Of a stretch of 64,000 bases of DNA, positions 1 to 10,892 are shown piece after piece. Made by a program: the position numbers and the translations under genes. The DNA is from Lantana camara (Eukaryota; Streptophyta; Magnoliopsida; Lamiales; Verbenaceae): the NCBI GenBank assembly GCA_037501455.1, contig CM074864.1:40140001-40204000 (forward strand). Reading direction: 5' to 3'. Within the stretch, counting starts at the first letter, position 1; every line of letters begins with the position of its first letter. The notes under the pieces are model-generated. The model did not search any database. It worked only from the letters and a program-made list of their open reading frames with translations, and was not told the DNA's origin.

Positions 1-186
1 ACTCTTGCTTATACTCTTGTTTTATGTTTGTTGGAGATTTGAATTGTTGGTACGGGGTTAGTCCCGCCTAGCCACGGTCCGTGTCGTGTCCCCATCCGCT
101 ATGATTGGACTTGTATGCGGACTATATTCGTATACGAGTTTGGTCGTAATACGGGGGATGTGGTGACCCACGCTTGGGCGTCCTAT
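1..186 (+). mobile_element. 3' end of a chromovirus LTR (partial, runs off the left edge)
   Basis: The sequence reads as the last part of a Tekay/Del-like LTR. It holds the family pattern 'tacgggggatgtgg' followed by 'acgcttgggcg' near the LTR end, as in the better-kept LTR ends at 16,130 and 36,087 of this window. The terminal GTTACA has decayed to 'cctatcc', so the exact end is uncertain by a few bases. It is the 5' LTR of the oldest element of the left nest, whose gag start reappears at 15,616. Confidence 0.7.
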
Positions 187-193
187 CCTAAAG

Positions 194-205
194 TTGTATC
201 AGAGC
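194..205 (+). other. Decayed primer-binding site (initiator Met tRNA)
   Basis: TTGTATCAGAGC matches the plant initiator-Met primer site TGGTATCAGAGC with one change. It lies about eight bases after the LTR end, the same spacing as in the intact elements at 16,139 and 36,096. This marks the plus orientation of the host element. Confidence 0.7.
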
Positions 206-358
206 TCTAGGTTGCAAAATCGGAGTTCTAGAGTTGAGTCTGTCTAGGTCGTACGGCTTAGGGACAACTTGTCAACGTGTTCTTGCACTTACTTGCTTAT
301 TCCTTAACTTTGTGATTTATTATTGTTGTAGGATTTTACTATAGTTAAAAACCAATCA
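206..358 (+). mobile_element. Chromovirus untranslated leader (left piece)
   Basis: The stretch after the primer site ('aggttgcaaaa', 'tctaggtcgtacggctta', 'gacaacttg') matches the leaders at 16,151-16,230 and 36,108-36,200. It is non-coding and is cut near 358 by the minus-strand LTR that begins with TGCAAGTGTACAC. The leader resumes after about 15,543 and leads to the gag start at 15,616. Confidence 0.6.
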
Positions 359-979
359 TGCAAGTGTACACTAACATACGCGTAGCACAATAGGATCGAA
401 CCCACAGGGAAGGGAAATCAATCACTACTCTATATCCTTCTCTAATCTAAAGACCAAACGAAGGCAATTGTTGTTGTTATCTATTAATCTACTAAAGTAG
501 AAATTAACAATTAACTGGAAAAAAACACAAGTAATAGTTTAGACACATGAATTAACTTCAGTAAACTAAATAGGCAGGGAAAAAGTAATGAATCATACAA
601 TCAAGAGTCAATATGATACTCGTCTGACAAGTGTAAATCTACAACCTAGTCACTTATATTTGTATTACCCTCTCTAACCAAGTGCTTAATTAGTGTTCAA
701 TGTTGCTCTTGCAATCACCAATAGTTAATTAAACCATAGGAACAAAACTAGTGCAATTCAATATTCTAGCGGCTCGACATGGAATAAGATTACTGTTGTA
801 TAAGCTAGGACCAAATCTCGTTGTATCCTACAACTTACAAGTTATGAAAACCATCTAAACTACCACCACTCTTTCGATTTATAGGTAATTATGACACATG
901 CTAAGGGTGATCAGGCCATCGCAAGTCAATTCAAACCTGTTTTCAAACTAAGAATTAACACAAGTTATTCAAGCATCGT
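359..979 (-). mobile_element. Athila/Tat-like LTR, 3' part (left piece of a split solo LTR)
   Basis: Read on the minus strand this piece ends with 'ttccctgtgggttcgatcc', 'ttgtgctacgcg' and 'acacttgca'. That mirrors the end of the Athila LTR at 30,310-30,370 ('cccttgggatttgacccc', 'ttgtgctac', 'gcttgcacttggg'). No internal primer site or coding sequence follows, so it looks like a solo LTR. It was split by the element at 980-14,742 and its other part lies at 14,743-15,542. The outer ends are approximate because no convincing target duplication was found. The 63-residue ORF at 891 is chance. Confidence 0.5.
975..979. repeat. Target-site duplication (left, ATCGT)
   Basis: ATCGT stands before TGTAACACC at 980. 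ATCAT stands after the other end of the element at 14,743-14,747. One of five bases differs, as expected for an old insertion, and both flanks belong to the same split LTR. Confidence 0.6.
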
Positions 980-2834
980 TGTAACACCCCGAAGCGAAGG
1001 GCGCCACATCCCCCGTACCATAGCCCAACACATGAAAGGAAATGGAACTCCGTCCACGCATCAAGCCATGGAGAATGGGTGACAAACAAAAAAAACCAAC
1101 CTAAGCTAGGTGGTCTAAACCATACTCAGAGCACGCAACAAAACAAATAACAATTGCGGAAGCACCAGAATCTCACAAAACAAATAAACATACCCGAGAC
1201 GAATCAAAATTTCGATTCAAGTTATACAAACCTTTACAAATTTGAATTTAAAGTCATAAACTTATACATATATCATAACTTAGCAAAATGCATAAAGCAG
1301 ACCAAATACAATGCATGACTCAAGCTACCTACAACTAAGACTCCAAAACAACCGCCTAGCTCCAACTCCTCAGAACGAGTACCTGCAAACTCAAATCAAA
1401 GGGGAAAAAAGATAGAAATAACGAGGGTCAGTCCTAGAGACTGGTGAGGGGGCTAACACACGCAACCATACATATACATAATTACAAATCATATACAAAG
1501 CTGAAAGGGCTCATGAACCGGGCACGGTTTTTGTATTCTAAAGCATTTAACCCGTGGTAATATATATAAAGAAAGAAGTTTGGGGCCGAAGGCCAAATCC
1601 AGTCAAGTTTTAGAGTTTAGAAATCCGCCCCCGTTTCACAACCATAAACGAAACATAACGAACCCAAAGCTAAAATCCAACCCACTTACTCCAGAAGAAA
1701 AGGCGAAGCAAAACATAAAACAAATCATAAATCATTTCCACCCCAACACCGTTTGGGGAAGAGAGGTGCCCCTCGCAACACCCACACATAAACGTAATGA
1801 GACGGGGGATCCACCCGCTCCTTCGACGGGTCACGTAGCACGCCGTCGGCTCAAGAAGACCCACCTTCCCCTCGACCTCCCGAGGATGAGCTAAGTCTCC
1901 CTTTTGTGGAGAAGTGCACAGGGGTTGCAACCGGCGACCCCATGGCCGTCCCGGGTCACCCTTACCCACAACTCCGGGGCCCATCACACATACACATATA
2001 CTTACACTTATCACACTTACCATACGAAGCTTATCCACAAGTCATACCACGCTTAAACATACACACACACACACTTATCTAAGCTCTTCAAAGTAACCAA
2101 AAATAGACCTTATATACATATAAAAGCATTTTTCGAAGCCTCTTAACAAATGGGATAAATCCCACAAAATACGTATCCAAACACATATCTATATATATAC
2201 ATATATAGGTCGCATACGGTTCGAAATACAAATAAGGTTTTTGGTCATAATAACTAAAAGGAAAGAAAACCTCACCTTGCCGACCAAACCGAACAAAACG
2301 GATCAAAAGAAGTCTAACGAACCAATTCCTCAAAACCGGAACAAACCTAAGAGCAAAACAAAGAACAAGGGACAACTTAGACTCAAAATGAACCATATTG
2401 ATGCTCGGCAAATGCATATGAATGCGAGTGATGCGTATGAAGCTTAACAAATTAACATATAATGCATACAAGTTCATATTTAATCATATGTCTCATAAAT
2501 CATGTCAAACGAATCCATAAGTTTCATATAACACGCATATCATATCATACAACATGTTATCAAAGTTTTCATACCATATAAAGAGCAAGGGTTGATCATG
2601 CGAGACATATAAACAAGGCATGAATTCATGCACGTACATTAGATGAGCATGTCGCACATATGAGATCATAATTCGAAAACGAGCAAGCAAATCAAGCTAT
2701 AAATTAATATTATACAAGATAACACATAATAAATTAAGCTAACAATGCATATATGTCACAAATGGGACAAGAGAAAGCAATTAAAAGCAACGAAAGGACG
2801 AAAGAAACTCCCCCGGGGCGCCACCGTGACATAT

Positions 2835-2964
2835 GACATGGCCATGTCCAAAGCACAAAGGAAACGGAGACGGCTGTGTCCGAATTTATTAAAATCAGAT
2901 GCCCAACTCAAGAACACAACACGGCTGTGTCAAGAATCAACACAAACTGGACACGGCTGTGTCA
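2835..2964. promoter_or_regulatory. Palindrome cluster in the 3' LTR (decayed)
   Basis: Four related inverted repeats occur within 130 bases. The first is the perfect GACATGGCCATGTC at 2,835-2,848. Three more contain ACGGCTGTGTC, near 2,869, 2,921 and 2,953. The matching sites in the other LTR read CGGCCG or CGGTCA at the centre, so at least two copies here look like CpG-to-TpG decay of GACACGGCCGTGTC. The role is unknown; see the copy at 12,741-12,869. Confidence 0.6.
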
Positions 2965-4227
2965 TCATTCTCGGCATGAAGTGATCAAAGCACAACAGTT
3001 CGGTTTTTGAAGGCAAAACAAGGCAGTTTTTGCATCAGATCTTAGGGACTTTCTTATGCCTCAAACACACACATAACATGCATGGAATACACACCAATTC
3101 ATCACCAATTCATTCCTTAAAACGCAGCAACAAGCAGCTCAAAACTCATGCACAAAATCTGTCAAAAAGAAGAAAGGAATGCAGCAGGTCATACTCTTCA
3201 AGTCTGGGGCTAAAACGGGGGATGAAAGCTTGTAAACACATAGCTAACATGTAGAGAAACTCATATACTTCATGTACATGCAATTTCACACGAAATGGAG
3301 CTCAAAAAGTCATCAAACGAACCAAAATTCTGACAACAATTCAAACTGGGAAGAGGAGGGCATATTCTCACGTTTGAGGTTGAAATGAAGCATGAAATTA
3401 AGGCTAAATTGAACATACTCATGGAGAAACATATGTAACACATAACCATGCATTAGTATACGAAATTAGATGCAAGATTCATGCATTTTAGTTCAAAAAC
3501 ATCACAGCAGCAGCAGCAGATCACGTAGAGCAGATTGTATGCCAAGTTTCTTGCTCAAAACTCAATATTTCCTCAAAGGTTTTAATGGAAAATAATTCCT
3601 TACATAACTACCAATTATTAAGCATAAAAAATGGAGCATAATAAGTTCATATGATCAGCTTTTGAGCACCCAAAATAGCCATACAAAAACTGATGCAAGA
3701 AAGGCACGAAACAAGTCATGTTCTAACACATATAACTCATATATGCAGCTGAAATGGGGCATGAAATCAGGGCGAAACAGGGTATATTCATAGAACAACA
3801 TGTATACTACATTACCAAGCATTAACACACGAAATTGGAGGCAAGAATACATCAAGAACAACTAAAAAACGTGACAGCAGTTTGGTGAAAATGAGCAGAT
3901 TTGCAGCAGCAGTTCGGATTCCAGTTTCATGGACAAAAGCTCAAGGTTTCATTCATGTTATCAAAGAGAAAACAACCCTAACACATCTAGCATAAAGTAT
4001 AAATCAAGAATAAAAGCAAAGGAGTTCACATAATCATCCAGAAAGCACCAAATCAGCCACAAACTCAAGCTAAGCCATAGATTCAAAAATGAAGTCTAAC
4101 CCTAACTATTCATGCAAGCCTCCATACCCTTATTAAATCTGATGCATTTCATGAATTTCAAGGATCAAATGAAGCATAGAAGAGAGGAGAATACATAAAT
4201 ATACTTACCTTTAAGATATGAAGAAGT

Positions 4228-4232
4228 ATGGA
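4228..4232. repeat. Target-site duplication ATGGA (left)
   Basis: ATGGA precedes TGTAACATCCCG at 4,233 and is repeated right after the GTTACA end at 7,818-7,822. The unfilled site is visible in the sister LTR as 'aagtatggagaag' near 14,128-14,140. This fixes the insertion exactly. Confidence 0.9.
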
Positions 4233-7200
4233 TGTAACATCCCGCTCATCCGATAAATAATGTACGTCACCTTCCAACCTTTTTATGTGTTTAATTATGT
4301 GATTTGTGCGTTTTGTGTCCCTCTTATGAACTCTTTTAGAGTTTAGGGTCCTTTTGTAATTTTCTCCTTTTAGGGGGGGTTTTCCAGTCACTTCTCGTTC
4401 GGTCGAGATTTTGACCTCTTTGACCCCTTTAACGCGTTCGGGGCAGTGAAACGAGTCTGTAGACTCTAAGTTTGCCCAATTCTGACTTCGTTAGCCCGTT
4501 CCTCCGACCTTTTTTCTGTACGAGGACCCGAGTTAAATTCCCCGGATCCTCGTTTTACGTGCCCGATCTCAGTCTCTCTCCCCTCTCTCCCGCTCCAGGC
4601 GTTTTACATACACCCGAGATGTGATTTCACACACATCACCAAACTCAGTTGTTTCTCGACGGATTTCGACGAACCAATAGTCGAAATTCATCATCTCGAC
4701 GAGCCCGTCACAACCGTACCAAGATCGCGGCCAATCGACGACCCACGGCGGCGCAACAGCGGCCTGAAGGTGGCGGGTGGCGCCACCACTTCGCCGCCGG
4801 CGATCCGGCGACTTTCGTCGGCCAACCACCACCCTACCCTACGTTTTTGGACCCTCCCGTGTCGATTCCGGCCTCCGTTCAGCACGAAAACCACTGCAAG
4901 TGGTGGTTTCGGCAGCCGCGCAGTTTGGAGGAAAAAGGGCTTCTCTTCGGCCGACGGTTGCTGCCTTTTTCGGCGGGATTTTGCTGACACGCGCGGTGGC
5001 CCTGGCAAGAAGAAGAAGAGAAGCAACAGATGGCGTTGACGGCACGACCAACGGTCGCCGGACGGCGGCGTACGCACCGCCTGAAGATGACGTCGCGGCG
5101 GCGCGTCACTATAGCCGCCGCGTTGGGCGATCTCCGGCGGTGTTTTCCGACGAGTAGGAACGGTTTCCGACCTCTTTCGACCCCTCGAGCTTGATTGCGG
5201 TGTCATTTTGGGCAAAAGATGACAGGAGATGGACGTACGGCAGCTGTGCAGTGGCGGTTCAATGGCGGTGCCACCTCCGGGGAAATTTACGGCAAGAAAG
5301 CTCAGGGCTTTCGTAAAGCTCGTCACGGGTAAGCCGATGCCTCTTTCGGATCTCATTTTGGTTCACCGGTTTGAAAGTAATTGAAGTTTGAAGATTTTAA
5401 GGCTTCGTATTGTTGAAACTGAAATTTACGACAATTGGCTTGGGATTTGCAGAAATTGATCGAGGATTCATTGAGAACGAGGAATTCTTGCACGAGGGAA
5501 TTTTCAGGATTTTTCCGGCACGTTCCGGTGGCGGCCGAACGGCGGCCGACCACTATTCTGGTGGCTCCAGTAGCGGCGATCCGGCGGGCTTCGGACAGAA
5601 TGTCTGTTTCGTTATGGTGAGTCCATTGCCGCTTTCCGTTCGTTAATCGGACACTCGGTTTATTTTCTGTGAATTTATTTGTATAATTGTGAATAGTTAA
5701 TTATTTGTTCTAATTGTAATTTAAACGCGATATACTTGATTTGCCGATCGAATTGTACTTCAATGTATATGAAATGATTGTATGAAATATAATTTGATAT
5801 ATTTGAACGTCTTGATTTGCAATTTGATTCTGGTTTGTTGAATTTGTTAATTGTTTCATTTAAGAGGGGGTGTTTGTTTAATTTCTGGAAAAGTATGAAT
5901 TGTTTAATTTGAATTGGTAAACCTTAGTAATTAAATCTAATATGTAATACATGAATTGAATATGTAAAATATGAATTGTATGAATTGAGTAGGGTTAGAA
6001 TTTGATTTGTAACCTCGTGAAATTTGTATGAATTAGGAAGCATGCTATTATGATTTATTTGATTTATTAATATGTGTGAATTGGTATGAAAGGTGCTACT
6101 TGAATTTGTATGAAATGAATTAAGTAAACTTTGTTAATTAAATTTGTTATACAATCCATGAATTGTTTGTGTGATAAATGAATAATATGATTTGATTAAA
6201 TTATGTAATGTTTCTTCTGCAAATAATTGCTATGCATTTGATCCTTGCTTGTGTGATTGTATTTGCCGTGCGTCTGTATGGGGTGTTCAAGTCAGAGTCT
6301 GAGCCGTGTGTTGTGTTTTGTGTGTCCAGTTGGTACAGAGGCACCCGGGGTGGTGACTTGTGGTCGTGTAGGTTCCAGGGTGGACCTTCTGCTAGGTGGT
6401 TTGTAGTGTTTGCTGCCAGGTGAGGTTAGGATATAGTTATACCCTATTGCAATGTGCTCGTTTTCGAATGCATGCGGTTTACAAGCCTTTATGTATATGT
6501 AGATATGTGCAAGATATGTATTTTGTTGGCTTTGCTATAAGTTTGAAAGTACGAAGTTATGTATAAGCCTATGTAAGCTTAGCTTTGATTTTGTTATGAT
6601 TTCGAGGTCAGTCTGCATGATATGTACGTACGATAGCTAAGTACGATATGCATGAGATATGTCTGTTCGTTTGTCTGTCTCTCTGACTGTTGCGGGTTAA
6701 GCTTCCGATTTTCGTGATCTATGTAAGTGTAAGTTGGGGCCCCAGATTTCCGTGTATGGGATGTACCGGAACCCACCTAAGGAAGTGGGGGATGGAGTCC
6801 GAGGGTTTGAGCAGCAGTGAGCACTCCCCTCTTCCGCTTTTGGATGGCTAGGCCCGTACAACCCTTCAATCACACCTACCTGGTATGTTTTGTTTTGGTT
6901 TGTTTTGTTTAGTCTGTCTGTGTATTCGTTCCCGCCGAGTTTAGTTATATTTTTCGGTTATAAGTTCGTGAAACGGGGGTAGACTCTTAAGTTAAGATAA
7001 AATTGGATTTTCGATGTTAAACTAATAAGTTATGTTCTGATACGTGTGCTAAGTCTGCATGAGTTTGAACGTATGTTCTGAGTTTTGTACAAGCTAAGTT
7101 TCGTTCGTTCTGTTTTGATAAGTCTCCCTATATGTATACTATCACGGAAAATGTTTTGGCGTGCAAAACCTAACCCCGGGTTCACGAACGTTGCTTCTTC

Positions 7201-7817
7201 TACGTGCTGTGCTTTATATATATGTAGGTGTGTGTGGGTAGCCCCTCGCTCAGTCTTAGGACTGACCCCTCCCCCTTTTATGTTTTTAGTTGCAGGTTCA
7301 GGTCGTTGGAGTTCATGCTAGTCGGTGGTTTGTCGTGTCTGTGCAGTCTGTGTCTGTTTGTTTAAGTTTGTTAAGTATTTTTATTCTGCTTGATGAATCG
7401 TGAATTCTGTATAAGATATGTTCAGTGCAGGTTTGGATTTATGAATTGAATGCTTGGAATTTCGGGCCAGGTTAGGACAGGTGCTTGGAATAGTTGAACC
7501 CGTTTTGTTTTGTAAGTGTTCGGGACAGGTTAGGACAGGTTGGCTGGATTAGTCGAACTCGTGTAATGATTTTAGGCATGTTCTGCATTGTATGTTTTAT
7601 GTATGAAAAGTTTTTGAAAAGTTTGCTTTTTGGTACTGTTTCCATTGTCATGTCTTGCATCTTTTCACTTGTACAGGGTTAGTTACCACCTAGCTAGTGT
7701 GTGTGTTTCCATTTGTCACCCGTTCGCTGTGACTTGGTGCGTGTGCGAACTCTCCATTTCGTACACGTGTTGGGTCATAGTGCGGGGGATGTGGCGCCTC
7801 ACATGCGGGGTGTTACA
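4233..7817 (+). mobile_element. Solo LTR of a Tekay/Del-like chromovirus (3.6 kb)
   Basis: The unit starts TGTAACATCCCG, ends CGGGGTGTTACA and is bordered by ATGGA on both sides. Its last 150 bases hold the family pattern of 'cacctagctag', 'gtgcgggggatgtgg' and 'cgcctcac'. No primer site, gag or pol is present, so it is a single LTR left by LTR-LTR recombination. It carries an unusual GC-rich block at about 4,600-5,640, then AT-rich non-coding sequence. ORFs in the GC-rich block overlap on both strands and match no retroelement protein I know. Confidence 0.85.
4600..5640. other. GC- and CpG-rich block inside the solo LTR
   Basis: About 1 kb is rich in CGGCG, CCGGCG and GCGGCC words, in strong contrast with its AT-rich surroundings. 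Several overlapping ORFs run in both directions, the longest 221 codons on the minus strand at 4,691-5,356. GT-containing donor-like words follow, 'cacgggtaagcc' near 5,325 and 'atggtgagtcc' near 5,614. It may be the transcribed leader of this LTR family or captured host sequence. Nothing in the translations is recognised, and overlapping ORFs are expected in such base composition. Confidence 0.45.
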
Positions 7818-7822
7818 ATGGA
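7818..7822. repeat. Target-site duplication ATGGA (right)
   Basis: This is the second copy of the five-base duplication that borders the solo LTR at 4,233-7,817. The interrupted LTR continues straight afterwards with 'gaagattagtcttcaaaatc', as in the sister LTR. Confidence 0.9.
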
Positions 7823-8567
7823 GAAGATTAGTCTTCAAAATCTCAAGACATGGAAAGGGCTTCTTTCTTCTTCTTCTTTTCTTCATGGATCTACTACTCT
7901 TTTCTTCTCTCTTGGGTGTGTGGAACGAAATGGGGCTGATAAGGGAGAGAGAGGAGTGAGCCTAGTTCATATAAACCAAGGTTAAGGCTTAGGTAAGGTT
8001 AAATTGGGCCCAAAAGCACAAGAATAGTCAAAGAAGGTGGCTTTAGCACAAACTGTTCGTTCCGGACCAAAAACGGGCTTCCAAATGGGCTTAAAAAATT
8101 ACCAAACCTAGTTCAAAAGTTTCCTTTCTTCATTAAGAGTCCAACGCATCTTGCGGAATTCGAATCCGAATTCCCGAGCTCAAGTTATGGCCTTCGGAAC
8201 ACAAGGCGCGCTAAAACTAGTTTGGCCCTCATGTCCCTCGTCAAAAACTTAAGATTTAAAACCTCGACAAACGAACACGAAAACTTAAAATGAGCATGCA
8301 AACACATTCATAACTCACATATATCACGCATATCGAAATTTCACAAAAATCGGAATTGAATTCCGGCACATAACGAGCAAATTACGAGCATGCGAAATTT
8401 AAACGTTAAAATTCAAAGTTCATAAATATAAACAATTAATTTCATATAAATTCAAATAATCATATAAGCATTAAAATAGCACTCAAATTCGTAATTAAAT
8501 AATTTAAATGCGCATAAAACTCTCCCATTACGGCGTACCTGGAAATCCGAATGATCGGGATGTTACA

Positions 8568-8581
8568 AACTCCCCTCCTTC
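8568..8581 (-). other. Polypurine tract of the non-autonomous element
   Basis: On the minus strand GAAGGAGGGGAGTT directly precedes the TGTAACATCC start of the 3' LTR. Its place and purine content are those of the plus-strand primer of LTR retroelements. It confirms that the element is oriented on the minus strand. Confidence 0.8.
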
Positions 8582-10870
8582 AAAAGGACCTGTCCTCAGG
8601 TCCTAAAGAGAATCTTGAACGGCTCCGAAGGCAAGCTCAACTCCACACTTCCTCTGCGCTACTCTAATCCTATATTTCTCGAGACCCTATCTCCTTAAAT
8701 GGCGAACCGGACACAAAGTCCTAGTCATTTGCCCCCACTTCCCAAATAAAGATTGGGGAGTAGTTGGAGAATCCTCACCCAATGGCACATAGACATTACT
8801 ACACAAAGTCCATAACGTCTTTCTTATGCCATAACAACCGGTTTTCCAAAACGTCCAACAACCACCACCCTGAGTGGGATAAAATCGTGACCTTGCACTC
8901 CTTAAGGCGTATGCTACCGTTCTTCTACAAGCAACAGACAAGAAAGGCCTTCCTTTGTGCCTCAGTTGGAAACAAGGTAGCCTTTTGTACCTCCGGTTAG
9001 GTAGGGGCGTGGGTAACTCTCTTCAAACGCCTCTTCCCACTCAAAACCGTGCCTCTTACTCTGAGGCAATTCTCGGTTCTTCTACGAGGAATACCAACGG
9101 GTTAGCCTTCTATCTAATACCCGAAGATATCGTTGAGTCCCTGACGGACCTCCTAAAAGCAACCGCTAACTTCAACGAGAACAAGACACATTCAGATAAG
9201 CCGAGCAAAAGTAACTTGACCCTCACAACTGACCAAACACACACGAAGACTCCACAGCACAAGAAAGTTAACACAAAAGAAAATAAAGCACACAACAAGC
9301 AGGAACTAAGAAGGGAAAGAAATACACAACAAGCAAAGCTAAGAAGAAAATGAAGCACACTTCAAACAAGAGCTAGAAAGGAAAAGAAACACACAACGAG
9401 CAAAACTGAGAAGGGAAGAAAGCATAATACAAATAAGAGCCAAGAAGAGAAAGAAACACACAATGAACAAGAACAAGAAGGAAAGCAGTTATGCGAAAAC
9501 TATAATCAAGGATCACCGAAGAGCAAGGAATAAGACAATAAACACATGGGTTTCCCCGATATTAAAACATGTATAAAACGGGATGCCATGAATGCCTTAT
9601 GTACCGTTCACCATAGGAGTTGTGTTGAGTGCGGTGTCATCTTCTTGTTTTCCGGGAGGATCATCTTGTGCTTGAATCGGGATCTTGAAGTCATGGCATT
9701 TCTTTGAAGACCTCAACTTCTTGTTGTTCGGTTAACTTTCATCATGCCTTCAATTCCTCCATAATTAAATCATCCTACCACCTTTGGTATTGAAATCTTT
9801 CCTTATTTGATATTGGTGGCCTCATGAGATTCTTGAGTTTCTTAGTTCCATGTAATTCGAGTCTCTACAATGTATATATTAAATTGCTTCCGGTGAGGAG
9901 ATGTAAAAATCCATCCATCTTCGGTAATTGAATCTTCTTCTACTCGACAACTTTGAAATCTCAAGTTTTCAAAAATTTCTCTTGTCTCTTGGTTTCTCGC
10001 CTTGTCTTCCAATTATTTAATCTTAAAGTATTCTCCCATCTAACGGGACTTGAAACAATTTCCTAATTCCTCTTAATTTGATCATTCCACTTCGGCATTG
10101 AAATCTTCTTTTTCTTGACGTTTTTGGTATCTTGAAACCTCTCAAAATCTCCTGAAGTTCGGGTTCCTTGTTTGATTTTCTAATCCCAAACCGGTCTTTT
10201 CTTCCCTTGAGTATTGTGGGAGACTTAATCCCTTGATTACCCATTCCTTCATAGCCCCATGTATCTTGCTTCCTCGGATCATGCACATACTCTTGGAATT
10301 TGATAATTTGATCGCATTCCATGTCTATTTTCTTGCAAATGGTTCCGAATTCTAGGATAGTCCTCGATGATACTCGATCTTTCAAACCCTCATTTGAAAT
10401 CATCCATCGACTTTCATTCATCAATTTGAAATCTTCTTATCATCAAACTCGGAAGGGAGGTACTTGTACAAAGTTGTCGAATAGAACTCCCACATAAGAA
10501 TTCTTCTTGGACTCCTCAAATCTCGACTCCACTCTCTTGATCACCTAGAACTTGACCTTAATATCCTCATTTCAAGTCGCTTCCAAAGATAAAAATCCCG
10601 AAGCCCCTTTGTAGCCCGAATATACCTGTCCCTCTAGTTCTTTTCCCGATAAAACTTGTTGATGTCAAAGGAATATCCTGAAATAAAATTCAACTCCAAG
10701 AAGATATCGATGCATGCGGTATTTTTAGTGCATGTTCATGTGAACAATTAATGCAAATAATATCAGGTAGTTCACATAAGTGATGTAGTGAATGCCAACA
10801 AACACGCAATCCTAAGCCGAACGACCTAGACAAACTCGACACGACACGAGAGCTCCGGTTTTGCAACCAA
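8582..10870 (-). mobile_element. Non-coding interior of the non-autonomous element
   Basis: About 2.3 kb lies between the primer site and the polypurine tract. No reverse transcriptase, integrase, protease or Gag motif is visible in any frame. The longest minus-strand ORF (10,023-10,424, 133 codons) is basic and low in information, and I do not recognise it. On the minus strand the phrase 'aagatttcaatgccgaag' recurs in variants near 9,790 and 10,090, suggesting internal repeats. The leader next to the primer site keeps chromovirus words such as 'tctaggtcgttcggctta'. The interior was probably replaced long ago. Confidence 0.65.
9290..9488. repeat. Degenerate 33-34-bp tandem repeat (six units)
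   Basis: Successive units begin 'acacaacaagca', 'acacaacaagca', 'acacttcaaaca', 'acacaacgagca', 'ataatacaaata' and 'acacaatgaaca'. Each continues with a purine-rich 'aagaagggaaagaa' half, giving units of 31-34 bases. The plus strand is strongly purine-biased and the minus strand pyrimidine-rich. It belongs to the non-coding interior and has no visible coding role. Confidence 0.6.
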
Positions 10871-10884
10871 GAGCTCTGATACCA
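10871..10884 (-). other. Primer-binding site (initiator Met tRNA), minus strand
   Basis: GAGCTCTGATACCA on the plus strand is the reverse complement of TGGTATCAGAGCTC. It is eight bases from the LTR end at 10,893 (spacer TCTTTAAG on the minus strand), the same spacing as in the elements at 16,139 and 36,096. It identifies the right LTR as the 5' LTR. Confidence 0.9.
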
Positions 10885-10892
10885 CTTAAAGA

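Larger units (their letters stand above)
980..8567 (-). mobile_element. 3' LTR of the non-autonomous element, split by a nested LTR
   Basis: This copy matches 10,893-14,742 along its length apart from the nested insert at 4,233-7,817. Without the insert and its duplicated target it is about 4.0 kb. It keeps a stretch at about 7,845-7,990, with a TATA-like word on the minus strand, that is missing from the right LTR. ORFs at 1,580, 1,670, 2,088 and elsewhere recur in the other LTR at the same places but show no protein motifs. The sequence also holds an (AC)n tract near 2,061-2,074 and a short CAG run near 3,510. Confidence 0.85.

Noticed and set aside
4691..5356. 221-codon minus-strand ORF as a host gene
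   Set aside because: It lies inside a solo LTR with exact target duplication, in a CpG-rich block where long ORFs occur in several frames on both strands. No domain was recognised.
10023..10424. 133-codon minus-strand ORF as a gene of the non-autonomous element
   Set aside because: No known motif; the surrounding sequence holds repeats in other frames, and no related frame was found elsewhere in the window. Left as part of the non-coding interior.
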